A stretch of DNA of 64,000 nt, taken from assembly GCF_900215335.1 (NCBI RefSeq), contig NZ_OCMT01000005.1, positions 62,001 to 126,000 on the forward strand, read 5' to 3'. The stretch is from Pedobacter xixiisoli. Lineage in GTDB: Bacteria > Bacteroidota > Bacteroidia > Sphingobacteriales > Sphingobacteriaceae. The stretch's first letter is position 1, and every line of letters starts with the position of its first letter. Below, in pieces: positions 16,375 through 24,417 of the stretch. Below the pieces are notes generated by a model, which saw only the letters and a program-made list of their open reading frames with translations, was not told the DNA's origin and did no database searches. The translations under genes and the position numbers were made by a program.

Positions 16375-16944
16375 TTATTCTACTGGTTTACCTTCAGCGT
16401 CGAATTTCAACGAAGCAGTTTCTTCTTCTTTCTTCACGTCAACTTGGAAGTAAGATTTATCTCCATCTTTTACGCTGAATGCTGCAGTTGGCGTCCAAGC
16501 TTTATATGGGTCAGTTGCCAATACCGTTTTAATTGCCTCTGGTAATGCCGATACTTCAATTGGAGTTTTCACTACGCTATCCTGTACTGAAACATTTTCT
16601 TCATTGCTGATCGAAACCTGTGCCGAAGCAACTCCTGCAAATTCTACTGGTTTACCTTCTGCATCGAATTTCAATGAAGCTGTTTCTTCTGCTTTTTTCA
16701 CATCCACTTGGAAGTAGGATTTGTCACCATCTTTTACGCTGAACGCCGCAGTTGGAGTCCAATCTTTATATGGATCAGTTGCCAATACAGTTTTGATTGC
16801 ATCTGGTAATGCTGATACTTCGATCGGCGTTTTCACCACACTGTCTTGAACTGAAACGATTTCTATTTTATTAACTGAAGCCTGAGCTTGTGTTGCTGTG
16901 AATCCTGCGAATGCTACGATAGCTGCTACAAATAACTTTTTCAT
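16375..16944 (-). CDS. secreted PepSY-like protein, two tandem repeats (copy 2)
   Basis: This 189-residue paralogue of the gene at 15203-15778 has the same signal peptide and two-unit layout. The first unit differs at one residue (Ser for Ala in DGDKxYFQ). The second unit starts EFAGVASAQVS, two residues shorter where copy 1 keeps the signal-peptide fossil TATQ. The residue Glu replaces Asp in SALPEAI of the second unit. The high identity, including about 65 bases of upstream DNA, points to recent gene duplication or ongoing gene conversion. It has its own terminator and upstream dyad, so it is probably transcribed separately but under the same control. It is expected in the periplasm and its function is unknown. 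Confidence 0.85.
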   Translation of the reverse strand: MKKLFVAAIVAFAGFTATQAQASVNKIEIVSVQDSVVKTPIEVSALPDAIKTVLATDPYKDWTPTAAFSVKDGDKSYFQVDVKKAEETASLKFDAEGKPVEFAGVASAQVSISNEENVSVQDSVVKTPIEVSALPEAIKTVLATDPYKAWTPTAAFSVKDGDKSYFQVDVKKEEETASLKFDAEGKPVE

Positions 16945-16971
16945 AATATCTATTTTTAAGTTTAATACATT

Positions 16972-17009
16972 TTGTGAATTATACTAGGTAATGCTTCACA
17001 ATGGTGCCA
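16972..17009 (-). promoter_or_regulatory. conserved upstream dyad of PepSY-like gene copy 2
   Basis: The same TTGTGAA-N16-TTCACAA dyad (16972-16978 and 16995-17001) and TGGTGCCA (17002-17009) occur as upstream of copy 1, at the same distance from the start codon. Sequence similarity between the copies stops right after this block, which suggests the block marks the duplication edge or is under selection. Confidence 0.45.
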
Positions 17010-17172
17010 GAGGCGAGTATCTAAACGTACCAAAATGTAAATAGCTGTAAAACAGGTGCTTGTTTGTTTTTGATAAAAAATGAGGTTGTGGAGAAAGTCT
17101 ACAACTTGTTGCGCAACGCTGCAAAAAAGTTTTAAATTTCGAATTTAATTAGTATTCCGCTTAATTTGTAAT

Positions 17173-18336
17173 ATGCAAAGATACCTATCAGCAGAATTGA
17201 TTTACCCAGTAACCAGTGCGCCAATTGCAAATGGTGTTTTAGAAGTTTCTATAACGGGTGAAATTATATCGATATTAACTGCAGAAGAAGCAGAACAAAG
17301 AAATTTAGAGGGAATAGAGCAATTTGAAGGTGTTCTGGTTCCTGGATTTGTGAACACACATTGCCATTTAGAACTGTCGCACATGTTTGGCAAAATACCC
17401 GAGCATACAGGCTTGCCAGCTTTCGTGAGAGAAATTGTTGCACAGCGAGCAGCGGCAGATGAAATTATACTTGCTGCTATGGATGTTGCCGACAAGCAGA
17501 TGCTCGAAAATGGAATTGTAGCCGTGGGCGATATTTCAAATCAGCTGCTTTCTAAAGAAGTAAAACAGCACAGTTCTTTATATTATCACACCTTTGTGGA
17601 AGTTTTTGGCTTTAACCGGCCATCGCAGCCTATTATAGATGAAGCTGTTAAAATAAGGGATAGCTATTGGCCACTTAAAGCCTCTATTGTACCACATGCA
17701 CCGTATTCGGTAAGTGACGAGTTGTTTCAGTATATAGAAAAAAATACCCGTCCGCACGATATTTTAAGTATTCATAATCAGGAAACTGCTGCAGAAAATG
17801 AGTTTTTTGAAAGAGGAACAGGAGATTTTGAAGCCATGTATCAACGTATGGGCGTACCTAAAAGCGAAGCCCACGGAACTGGAAAAAATGCCATTCATTA
17901 TCATTTACCTCAAATGCCAAGTAATAAAACATTGTTAGTGCATAATACTTTCACCAGCAAAGCTGATATAGATTTTGCTTCGGGGCAGCATAAGGATTTA
18001 TATTGGTGCTTGTGTCCAAACGCAAACGTTTATATAGAAAATAACCTGCCGGACGTAAATCTGTTTTTTGATTCTCGAGTTATCGTAACGTTAGGGACTG
18101 ATAGTTTAGCAAGCAATCATCAGTTATCTATTTTGGCAGAGATGCAAACCCTACAACAGAAAAAAAGAGTTCCTTTTGATGAATTGTTGAAATGGGCTAC
18201 GATTAACGGTGCGGCTTTTCTAGGTATCGATAGCCAATACGGAAGCTTTGAAGCAGGAAAAACACCAGGGGTAAATTTGATTGAGTTGGGAGAAGCAAAA
18301 ATCATTAAGTCTAAAAACGTAAAGCGATTGATTTAA
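17173..18336 (+). CDS. amidohydrolase-family deaminase-like enzyme
   Basis: This 387-residue metal-dependent hydrolase is of the chlorohydrolase/deaminase branch (SsnA, MtaD and aminofutalosine-deaminase relatives). Metal ligands are visible as the HxH in VNTHCHLELSH (His63, His65), a His in VPHAPYS, a His in SIHNQE and the Asp of LGTDSLASN. The N- and C-terminal strands form the small beta-sandwich typical of the family. The substrate cannot be set from sequence; deamination of a purine-like compound is the most likely class of reaction. Its stop overlaps the start of the next gene by one base (TAATG), so the two are co-translated and probably form an operon. Confidence 0.85.
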   Translation: MQRYLSAELIYPVTSAPIANGVLEVSITGEIISILTAEEAEQRNLEGIEQFEGVLVPGFVNTHCHLELSHMFGKIPEHTGLPAFVREIVAQRAAADEIILAAMDVADKQMLENGIVAVGDISNQLLSKEVKQHSSLYYHTFVEVFGFNRPSQPIIDEAVKIRDSYWPLKASIVPHAPYSVSDELFQYIEKNTRPHDILSIHNQETAAENEFFERGTGDFEAMYQRMGVPKSEAHGTGKNAIHYHLPQMPSNKTLLVHNTFTSKADIDFASGQHKDLYWCLCPNANVYIENNLPDVNLFFDSRVIVTLGTDSLASNHQLSILAEMQTLQQKKRVPFDELLKWATINGAAFLGIDSQYGSFEAGKTPGVNLIELGEAKIIKSKNVKRLI

Positions 18337-19283
18337 TGGCGAACGTAATCACTTCCCTATTTAATATCAAATATCCAATTATTCAAGCGGGCATGGTTTG
18401 GTGCAGTGGCTGGCGTTTAGCTGCCGCGGTTTCCAATGTAGGTGGTTTGGGCATCATTGGTGCAGGTTCAATGTATCCAGAGGTGTTACGTGAGCATATT
18501 CAAAAGTGTAAGCAAGCAACTGATCATCCTTTTGCCGTAAATGTACCATTGCTTTATCCAAACATTAAGGAAATCATGGATATTTTGGTAGAACAGGATG
18601 TTAAGATTGTATTTACTTCTGCCGGTAACCCCGCCACATGGACTAGCTTTTTGAAGGAAAAAGGAATGACGGTAGTTCACGTCATTGCCAATACTAAATT
18701 TGCTTTAAAAGCAGAACAGAGTGGGGTAGACGCTATTGTAGCCGAGGGTTTTGAAGCTGGCGGTCATAACGGTAGAGAGGAAACGACCACTTTATGTTTA
18801 ATTCCGATGATTAAACAAGCAGTGAAAATTCCTGTAATTGCTGCTGGTGGTATTGCAAGTGGAAAATCGATGTTAGCCGCTTTTTCCCTAGGTGCTGATG
18901 CAGTACAAATAGGTTCTGCATTTGCTGTAGCCGAAGAATCGTCCGCACATCCAAATTTTAAAGAACGTATTATTTCATCCGCCGAAGGCGATACCAAGCT
19001 GAGGATGAAAAAACTAGTGCCTGTGCGCTTATTGAAAAATGAATTTGCCGATGCCGTTGCGCAAGCCGAAGCAAACGGAGCTAGCACCACAGAACTCGCC
19101 ACTTTATTAGGAAGAGCTAGAGCCAAATTGGGAATGTTTGAAGGCGATATAGCAGAAGGAGAGTTGGAAATCGGTCAAGTATCAGCTATGCTGAATGAGA
19201 TTAAACCTGCTGCCATTATTTTGCATGAAATATGGGAAGAGTTTTTGTCAGAAAAAGATAAGTTGAGTGCATTAAAGTTTTAA
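18336..19283 (+). CDS. nitronate monooxygenase / FabK-like flavoprotein
   Basis: This 315-residue FMN-dependent TIM-barrel enzyme belongs to the 2-nitropropane dioxygenase family. The N-terminal PIIQAGMVW and SNVGGLGIIGAGSM segments, EAGGHNGR in the middle and GADAVQIGSAF near residue 190 are the family's FMN-binding elements. The His in GGHNG is the usual catalytic base. Such proteins either oxidise nitronates or act as enoyl reductases (FabK), and the sequence alone does not separate these. The gene overlaps the amidohydrolase gene by one base and is the last gene of that pair; an inverted repeat follows it. Confidence 0.85.
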   Translation: MANVITSLFNIKYPIIQAGMVWCSGWRLAAAVSNVGGLGIIGAGSMYPEVLREHIQKCKQATDHPFAVNVPLLYPNIKEIMDILVEQDVKIVFTSAGNPATWTSFLKEKGMTVVHVIANTKFALKAEQSGVDAIVAEGFEAGGHNGREETTTLCLIPMIKQAVKIPVIAAGGIASGKSMLAAFSLGADAVQIGSAFAVAEESSAHPNFKERIISSAEGDTKLRMKKLVPVRLLKNEFADAVAQAEANGASTTELATLLGRARAKLGMFEGDIAEGELEIGQVSAMLNEIKPAAIILHEIWEEFLSEKDKLSALKF

Positions 19284-19289
19284 ATTTTA

Positions 19290-19421
19290 CCGCCTTTGAC
19301 ACCTAAGAAAACCTAAATTTTTTCTGAAGTATAATTATTTGGAAAGACTGGCTAAAAATTTATTAAACATTATATTCTTCATCGATTTATTATCTTAAAT
19401 GTGCTTAGGTGTCTAAGGTGG
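19290..19421. repeat. dispersed imperfect inverted repeat, GACACCTAAG type
   Basis: CCGCCTTTGACACCTAAG (19290-19307) pairs with CTTAGGTGTCTAAGGTGG (19404-19421; 16 of 18 bases) across about 96 bp of AT-rich DNA. The size and GACAC core resemble the arms at 8491 and 27806, so it may be a diverged member of the same family. Confidence 0.65.
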
Positions 19422-19432
19422 TTCAAATTTCT

Positions 19433-19440
19433 TACTTTTG
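19433..19440 (+). promoter_or_regulatory. possible -7 box upstream of acyP
   Basis: TACTTTTG matches TAnnTTTG and lies 56 bases before the acylphosphatase ATG. No -33 TTTG is present at the usual distance. Confidence 0.3.
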
Positions 19441-19496
19441 TCATCAAGAGGTTTCAAAAGTCTTGATACCCAATACTCATATCTCGATACTCATAA

Positions 19497-19781
19497 ATGA
19501 AGCATATCAATATAAAAGTAATAGGAAAAGTACAAGGCGTGTTCTTTAGGGCAAGCACCAAAGCCGTAGCCGACCAAATGGGCGTTAAGGGGAAAGTGAA
19601 GAATGAAAAAGATGGATCGGTAGTAATAGAAGCAGAGGCCGACCAAATTACTTTAGATATGTTTTTGGAGTGGTGTTATAAAGGACCAGAAAAAGCAGTT
19701 GTAGAAAGTGTAATTGTGGAAGACGGAGAATTGCAGAATTATACCAACTTTGTAGTGATTAAAAAGAATTTATTGTGGTAA
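19497..19781 (+). CDS. acyP: acylphosphatase
   Basis: This 94-residue cytosolic enzyme hydrolyses the carboxyl-phosphate bond of acyl phosphates. The signature GKVQGVFFRAST is present with catalytic Arg18, and the second catalytic residue is Asn36 in KGKVKNEKDGSV. The length and the closing beta-strand are normal for the family. The gene stands alone, between an inverted repeat and the flippase gene. Confidence 0.95.
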   Translation: MKHINIKVIGKVQGVFFRASTKAVADQMGVKGKVKNEKDGSVVIEAEADQITLDMFLEWCYKGPEKAVVESVIVEDGELQNYTNFVVIKKNLLW

Positions 19782-19805
19782 TATAATTTACGGTTGTAGA
19801 TTGAC

Positions 19806-19874
19806 GAATTACGATTTAGACTTTCACAATCTAATAGGTTTTAAAATAAAATTGATTTTAGAAAATCGTAATTC
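19806..19874. repeat. inverted repeat upstream of the flippase gene
   Basis: GAATTACGATTT (19806-19817) pairs perfectly with AAATCGTAATTC (19863-19874). Nearby words such as TCTAAAGTCGCAAATCTAAAATC look like the simple dispersed repeats found in spacers of this group. If transcribed, it would fold just before the TTG start. Confidence 0.5.
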
Positions 19875-19898
19875 TAAAGTCGCAAATCTAAAATCAAC

Positions 19899-21386
19899 TT
19901 GTCTGTACTAAAAAAATTCTTAGGTCAAACAATGGTTTATGGTATCAGTACCATTTTATCTCGTTTGCTTAATTTTATTTTAACGCCAATTTTTACACGC
20001 ACTTATGCTGCTGCGGTATATGGCGTTTTTACTAAAATGTATAGTTGGGCTTCCATTATTAATGCCATCTTGGCTTTTGGTATGGAAACTACCTATTTCA
20101 GGTATCTCAATAAATTCGAAGACAAAAAACAACAGGTTTATAACAATTCTTTTTTGGTGGTTGCTTTCATCGCCACCTTATTTCTAATTACCGGATTGGT
20201 ATTTACTGACCCAATTACCAGATGGTTGGTAAATAACGACACCTCGAATTTTGCAGACCAAAGAAGATATGTGCAATATTTTGTGTGGTTGCTTTTTTCT
20301 GATGCCATTTGTATTATTCCATTTGCCAAGTTGAGAGCCGATGGGAAGCCATTTAGGTATAGTCTCATCAAGTTTTTAAACATACTTACCTATGTTTGTT
20401 TGTGCCTGTTCTTCATTTATGGCATACCTGCAATCATCAAAAATGATTTACCAACCGCTAGTTTCTTTGCCAGTTGGTTCAGAGAAAAATGGGTTGGCTA
20501 TGTATTTATTGCGAATTTGGTAGCCAGCGTACTAACTTTTGTTTTCCTTTTGCCAGAGTTCCTAAAAATCCAACTGAAGTTTGATAAAGGTATGTTTGCC
20601 AAGATGCTTTCTTACAGTTGGCCAATATTGGTGGCTAATCTTTCTTTTATCGTTAACGAAAATCTAGATAAAATACTTTTAGATAAATATTCTACCGAAA
20701 CACAGGTGGGCATTTATGGCGCAGTTTGTAAAATTGCCATCTTCATGAGCATATTTAATACGGCATTCCGCTTAGGTGCCGAGCCTTTTTTCTTTAGTTA
20801 TGCGAAAGAGAAAAACGCTAGAAATACCTATGCTGATATTCTTAAGTATTTTGTAATTGCATTGGCTATTTTGTTTGTAGCCTTAGTGGCTAACATCGAA
20901 ATCTTGAAATATTTTATCAGTAGAGATAAGGCGCACGTTGCCGAATATTGGGTAGGTTTGCCTGCGGTTCCCTACTTGTTATTGGGCTATGTTTGTTTAG
21001 GCATTTATATGAACCTTTCCATCTGGTATCGCTTATCAGACCAAACCCGTTTTGGCTTGTATATATCAGTGAGTGGAGCAATTATCACGATCGTTCTAAA
21101 TATGGTTCTAATTCCTAAGTATAGTTATATGGGGTCGGCTTGGGTAAGTATGATTGCTTATTTTGTAATGATGGTTTTATCTTATGTTTTAGGTCAAAAG
21201 TATTATCCAATACCTTATAACCTGAAAAAAATATCCGCTTACTTAATAGGCTCTACGCTCATTGTATTCTCATCATTTTTTATCTTTAACAGAAATATTT
21301 ACATCGGTAATGCTTTACTCGTCGCTTTTATTGCGATTGTGCTTTACTTCGAAAAGAATGAGTTAAGAAGAGTTTTGAAACGTTAG
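19899..21386 (+). CDS. polysaccharide flippase (MOP superfamily)
   Basis: This 495-residue integral membrane protein has about 12-14 hydrophobic segments and belongs to the Wzx/MurJ-like polysaccharide biosynthesis family. Such proteins move lipid-linked oligosaccharides across the inner membrane. The N-terminal GQTMVYGISTILSRLLNFI segment is characteristic of the group. Translation starts at TTG (19899-19901); no in-frame ATG precedes the conserved first helix. No glycosyltransferase genes are nearby, so this flippase does not belong to a surface-polysaccharide cluster here, and its substrate is unknown. The dUTPase gene follows after 46 bases. Confidence 0.85.
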   Translation: MSVLKKFLGQTMVYGISTILSRLLNFILTPIFTRTYAAAVYGVFTKMYSWASIINAILAFGMETTYFRYLNKFEDKKQQVYNNSFLVVAFIATLFLITGLVFTDPITRWLVNNDTSNFADQRRYVQYFVWLLFSDAICIIPFAKLRADGKPFRYSLIKFLNILTYVCLCLFFIYGIPAIIKNDLPTASFFASWFREKWVGYVFIANLVASVLTFVFLLPEFLKIQLKFDKGMFAKMLSYSWPILVANLSFIVNENLDKILLDKYSTETQVGIYGAVCKIAIFMSIFNTAFRLGAEPFFFSYAKEKNARNTYADILKYFVIALAILFVALVANIEILKYFISRDKAHVAEYWVGLPAVPYLLLGYVCLGIYMNLSIWYRLSDQTRFGLYISVSGAIITIVLNMVLIPKYSYMGSAWVSMIAYFVMMVLSYVLGQKYYPIPYNLKKISAYLIGSTLIVFSSFFIFNRNIYIGNALLVAFIAIVLYFEKNELRRVLKR

Positions 21387-21432
21387 TGTTACATTTTGCT
21401 AATTAATCAGTCAAAATTCAGTCATTTATAAT

Positions 21433-21867
21433 ATGCAAATCAAAATCATCAATAAATCTACACACCAATTACCTGCTTACGAAACTGCTCATGCCGCCGG
21501 TATGGATTTAAGAGCTAATATCGAAGAGCAAATCATAATTAAACCATTACAGCGTTTTTTAATTCCAACAGGTTTGTTTATCGAATTGCCTATAGGCTAC
21601 GAAGCACAGATTAGACCGCGTAGTGGTTTGGCTTACAAGCATGGCGTTACCGTGTTAAATTCGCCTGGCACTATAGATGCAGATTACCGTGGAGAACTAA
21701 AAGTATTATTGGTAAATTTATCAGATACTGAGTTTGTGGTAAATAATGGCGAACGAATTGCGCAAATGGTAGTAGCAAAGCATGAAACTGTGGTATGGGA
21801 AAGCACAGAAGAATTAAGCAATACTGATAGAGGTGCTGGTGGTTACGGACATACGGGTAAGGGTTAA
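21433..21867 (+). CDS. dut: deoxyuridine 5'-triphosphate nucleotidohydrolase (dUTPase)
   Basis: This 144-residue trimeric enzyme hydrolyses dUTP to dUMP and pyrophosphate, keeping uracil out of DNA and supplying dUMP for dTMP synthesis. All five family motifs are visible: [41 protein letters not shown] and the C-terminal [12 protein letters not shown] arm that closes over the substrate. It is complete and of typical length. It lies downstream of the flippase gene and upstream of the envelope gene run, and may share transcription with the former. Confidence 0.97.
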   Translation: MQIKIINKSTHQLPAYETAHAAGMDLRANIEEQIIIKPLQRFLIPTGLFIELPIGYEAQIRPRSGLAYKHGVTVLNSPGTIDADYRGELKVLLVNLSDTEFVVNNGERIAQMVVAKHETVVWESTEELSNTDRGAGGYGHTGKG

Positions 21868-21899
21868 TTGTTTAATTGTTGATAGGTTGGAGAAGATGT

Positions 21900-21929
21900 C
21901 TTCGGACCTCGGACTTTAACTTCGGACTA
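21900..21929 (+). repeat. short direct repeats of TTCGGAC/CTCGGAC
   Basis: Three near-copies of a TCGGACTT-like word lie between dut and the TPR gene: TTCGGAC at 21901, CTCGGACTT at 21909 and TTCGGACTA at 21921. This is a simple dispersed-repeat scrap ending right before the TPR start codon. Confidence 0.4.
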
Positions 21930-21934
21930 AAAAA

Positions 21935-23626
21935 ATGAATAAACTATTTTTTACAGTGATTTTAATAGGGTTGTGCTTTACTATACAAGCGCAACAAACA
22001 CCTGTTGCCGTAAGAGATAGTAATGCGATAAAGGAACTTTTTTTCGCTGGTTTAAAAGAAAAACTGACCGAGAACTATGTGGATGCTAGTAGTAGCTTTT
22101 CTAAAATTTTAGCTATTGACCCCAACAATAATGCCGCACATTTCGAGCTAGCAAATATACAATTGCGTCAAAATAAGTTATTGGATGCGGAGGTGTCTAT
22201 AAAAAAAGCACTAACAGTACAGCCAAATAATACCTGGTACTTAAAGTTGCAAACAGAAATTTATAAACGTAGTGGTAACATGGATGCCTTGGTGCAGGTT
22301 TTTAATCGGTTAATCAAACTAGAGCCCGAAGCAGAGAACTATTATTTTGACCGTGCAAATGCATTGTACATTTCGGGCAAGGTAGACGAATCTAAGAAAG
22401 CTTACGACTTGCTTGAAGAGAAGTTTGGGGTAACTAAATCTTCTACGGCAGCCAAACAACGTTTCAAGAGCCAAACCGAATTGACTAACGGAGATGACTT
22501 GCACAAACTGATTAAGGATAATCCAAGTGATGTTAAAAACTACCTTGATTTAAGCGGTACATTACTAGAAAAAAATCAAAATGACGAGGCTTTAGCTGTA
22601 CTGCTCAAGGCTAAAAATATGGATGCCGATAATTATGAAATAGACTTGGCATTGGCCGATGTTTATCATGCACTGAAAAAACCACAAGAGGCCTTCACAT
22701 CACTTAAATTGGCATTTTCTAGCACAGAGATGCCATTACCTACTAAAGTTAAAATTTTAAGCCAGCTGTTGCTTCGTTTTAGTAAACCCGAAGTGGTTAA
22801 AAATGCTACAGAATTAGGTTTGATCACATTGAACGGTCATAAAGACGATGCAAAAGTAGTCGTGCTTTATGGTGATATCCTATATCAGCAAGGGAACTTA
22901 AGTGGAGCAAGGGAGCAATACTTAACGGCAATTAAATTGTCGGAGCAACTGTATATCGCTTGGGAGAAATTGCTAGGTGTGCAGACGTTGATGGGCAGCT
23001 ATGCAGAAGCGATCAAGATGGGAGAGCAGGCACTGACCATTTATCCTAATCAGGCAATTTTATACTATTACCGAGCATTTGCTTTGCACAGGAACGGACA
23101 AAATGCAGAGGCTGCTTTTGAATTAAAAAATGCATTGCAGTTAGAGCCAGAAGATAATAATTTAAAAGCAATGATTTTAGCATTGCAAGCCGAAGTAATG
23201 ATTGACCAAGGTAAACTAAAAGAGGCTGATGCTGCATTTGATAAAGCAGTAGCTTTAGCCCCAAATAATTACCTAACCATGAGCAATTACGCTTATTATT
23301 TGGCATTGCGTAACCACGACTTGCCAAAGGCAGAAAAATTAGCTTCTAAAGCGGCATCGGCATTGCCACAAAACTCTTCTATCTTGGATACTTATGCTAT
23401 CGTTTTGTTTAAGTTAAATAGAATTGATGATGCACTTACGTATATACAGAAAGCCTTGCAAAACAACGATACTGATAATCCTGTTTACTTAGAGCATTAT
23501 GGTGATATTCTTTCCTTGAAGGGAGATAAAGAAAATGCTGTCGTGCAATGGCAAAAAGCCAAAACCGCAGGAAATCAGTCCGAAAAATTAAATAGAAAAA
23601 TCAATGAGAAGAAATATATTAAATAG
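21935..23626 (+). CDS. secreted tetratricopeptide-repeat protein
   Basis: This 563-residue protein has a signal peptide (1-20, ending FTIQA before Gln20) and at least ten TPR units across its length. Examples are SSFSKILAIDPNNNAAHFEL, SIKKALTVQPNNTWYLKL and AFDKAVALAPNNYLTMSNYA. TPR solenoids bind partner proteins, so this is likely a periplasmic or outer-membrane scaffold. It is the first gene of an envelope run; its 3' end overlaps the DUF4292 lipoprotein gene by 23 bases, which implies translational coupling. The partnership with that lipoprotein is inferred from the overlap. Confidence 0.85.
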   Translation: MNKLFFTVILIGLCFTIQAQQTPVAVRDSNAIKELFFAGLKEKLTENYVDASSSFSKILAIDPNNNAAHFELANIQLRQNKLLDAEVSIKKALTVQPNNTWYLKLQTEIYKRSGNMDALVQVFNRLIKLEPEAENYYFDRANALYISGKVDESKKAYDLLEEKFGVTKSSTAAKQRFKSQTELTNGDDLHKLIKDNPSDVKNYLDLSGTLLEKNQNDEALAVLLKAKNMDADNYEIDLALADVYHALKKPQEAFTSLKLAFSSTEMPLPTKVKILSQLLLRFSKPEVVKNATELGLITLNGHKDDAKVVVLYGDILYQQGNLSGAREQYLTAIKLSEQLYIAWEKLLGVQTLMGSYAEAIKMGEQALTIYPNQAILYYYRAFALHRNGQNAEAAFELKNALQLEPEDNNLKAMILALQAEVMIDQGKLKEADAAFDKAVALAPNNYLTMSNYAYYLALRNHDLPKAEKLASKAASALPQNSSILDTYAIVLFKLNRIDDALTYIQKALQNNDTDNPVYLEHYGDILSLKGDKENAVVQWQKAKTAGNQSEKLNRKINEKKYIK

Positions 23627-24398
23627 CGTTTTAATTGCAGCCTGCGCTTTGACTGTAGTTGGCTGTAGACCTAAAAAGGAAATTGTAAAAGCACCACCAG
23701 CTGCAGAAACAACTCAAGTAGCCAACAAAAAATCCGAGAATTTAGCCACTTTATTGAGCAAAGAGCTTCAATACAATACCTTGTCTTTAAAAGGAAAAAC
23801 AGACTTAGATATTGATGGCGATGTGAAAAATGTAACACTTAACATTCGCATTAAGAAAGATGAAAAGATTTGGTTCAGTATCACTGCTTTGGGCGGAGCA
23901 ATAGAAGCTGCCCGCGGAATGATTACACCAGATAGCTTGCTTTTGATGACTCGAATTCCAGATAAAACAATCCTCAGAAAACCATTGTCTTACATTCAAA
24001 ATTACACGAATAAACAGGTAAGCTTCGGGTGGTTGCAATCTATCTTAACTGGAAATACAATTAAGGCTTTGATGACAGAAAAGTCTGACTTGAGCCAAGA
24101 AAATGGTGTTTGGGCCTTAAGTGGAACAGAGCAAGGCTTGGCTTATAAGGTTTTATTCAATACTTTATTGAAATCTACCGAACTTACGCTGAATGATGCC
24201 CAAGCTGCTCAGGGACTTAAGGTGGTTTATGATAAGTATACGCCAATAAATAATGGCCTCTTCCCATCCAGCTTAAAAATAAACTCTGCAGTAGGCAATA
24301 AAAAAATAAATATCGCCGTTGAGTTTGTAAAAATCGATGCTAATGTAGCTGTAGAGTTCCCTTTTTCGGTTCCGAAGAACTACGAGGTAATCAATTAA
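23604..24398 (+). CDS. DUF4292 outer-membrane lipoprotein
   Basis: This 264-residue protein has a lipoprotein signal peptide with lipobox VVGC (Cys21). It belongs to DUF4292, whose fold is thought to resemble LolA/LolB-type lipid-binding beta barrels. Seen features are LKGKTDLDIDGDVKNVTLNI and the block ISITALGGAIEAARGMITPDS typical of the family. It is probably anchored in the outer membrane on the periplasmic side. It starts 23 bases inside the end of the TPR gene, in a different frame, and is followed 19 bases later by the degenerate LytM gene. A lipoprotein-carrier role is a family-level guess. Confidence 0.85.
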   Translation: MRRNILNSVLIAACALTVVGCRPKKEIVKAPPAAETTQVANKKSENLATLLSKELQYNTLSLKGKTDLDIDGDVKNVTLNIRIKKDEKIWFSITALGGAIEAARGMITPDSLLLMTRIPDKTILRKPLSYIQNYTNKQVSFGWLQSILTGNTIKALMTEKSDLSQENGVWALSGTEQGLAYKVLFNTLLKSTELTLNDAQAAQGLKVVYDKYTPINNGLFPSSLKINSAVGNKKINIAVEFVKIDANVAVEFPFSVPKNYEVIN

Positions 24399-24405
24399 TT
24401 TTTTA

Positions 24406-24413
24406 TACTTTTG
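24406..24413 (+). promoter_or_regulatory. possible internal -7 box before the LytM-like gene
   Basis: TACTTTTG matches TAnnTTTG, 4 bases before the ATG at 24418. The -33 element is lacking. If active, it would give a leaderless transcript inside the operon. Confidence 0.25.
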
Positions 24414-24417
24414 GTTA

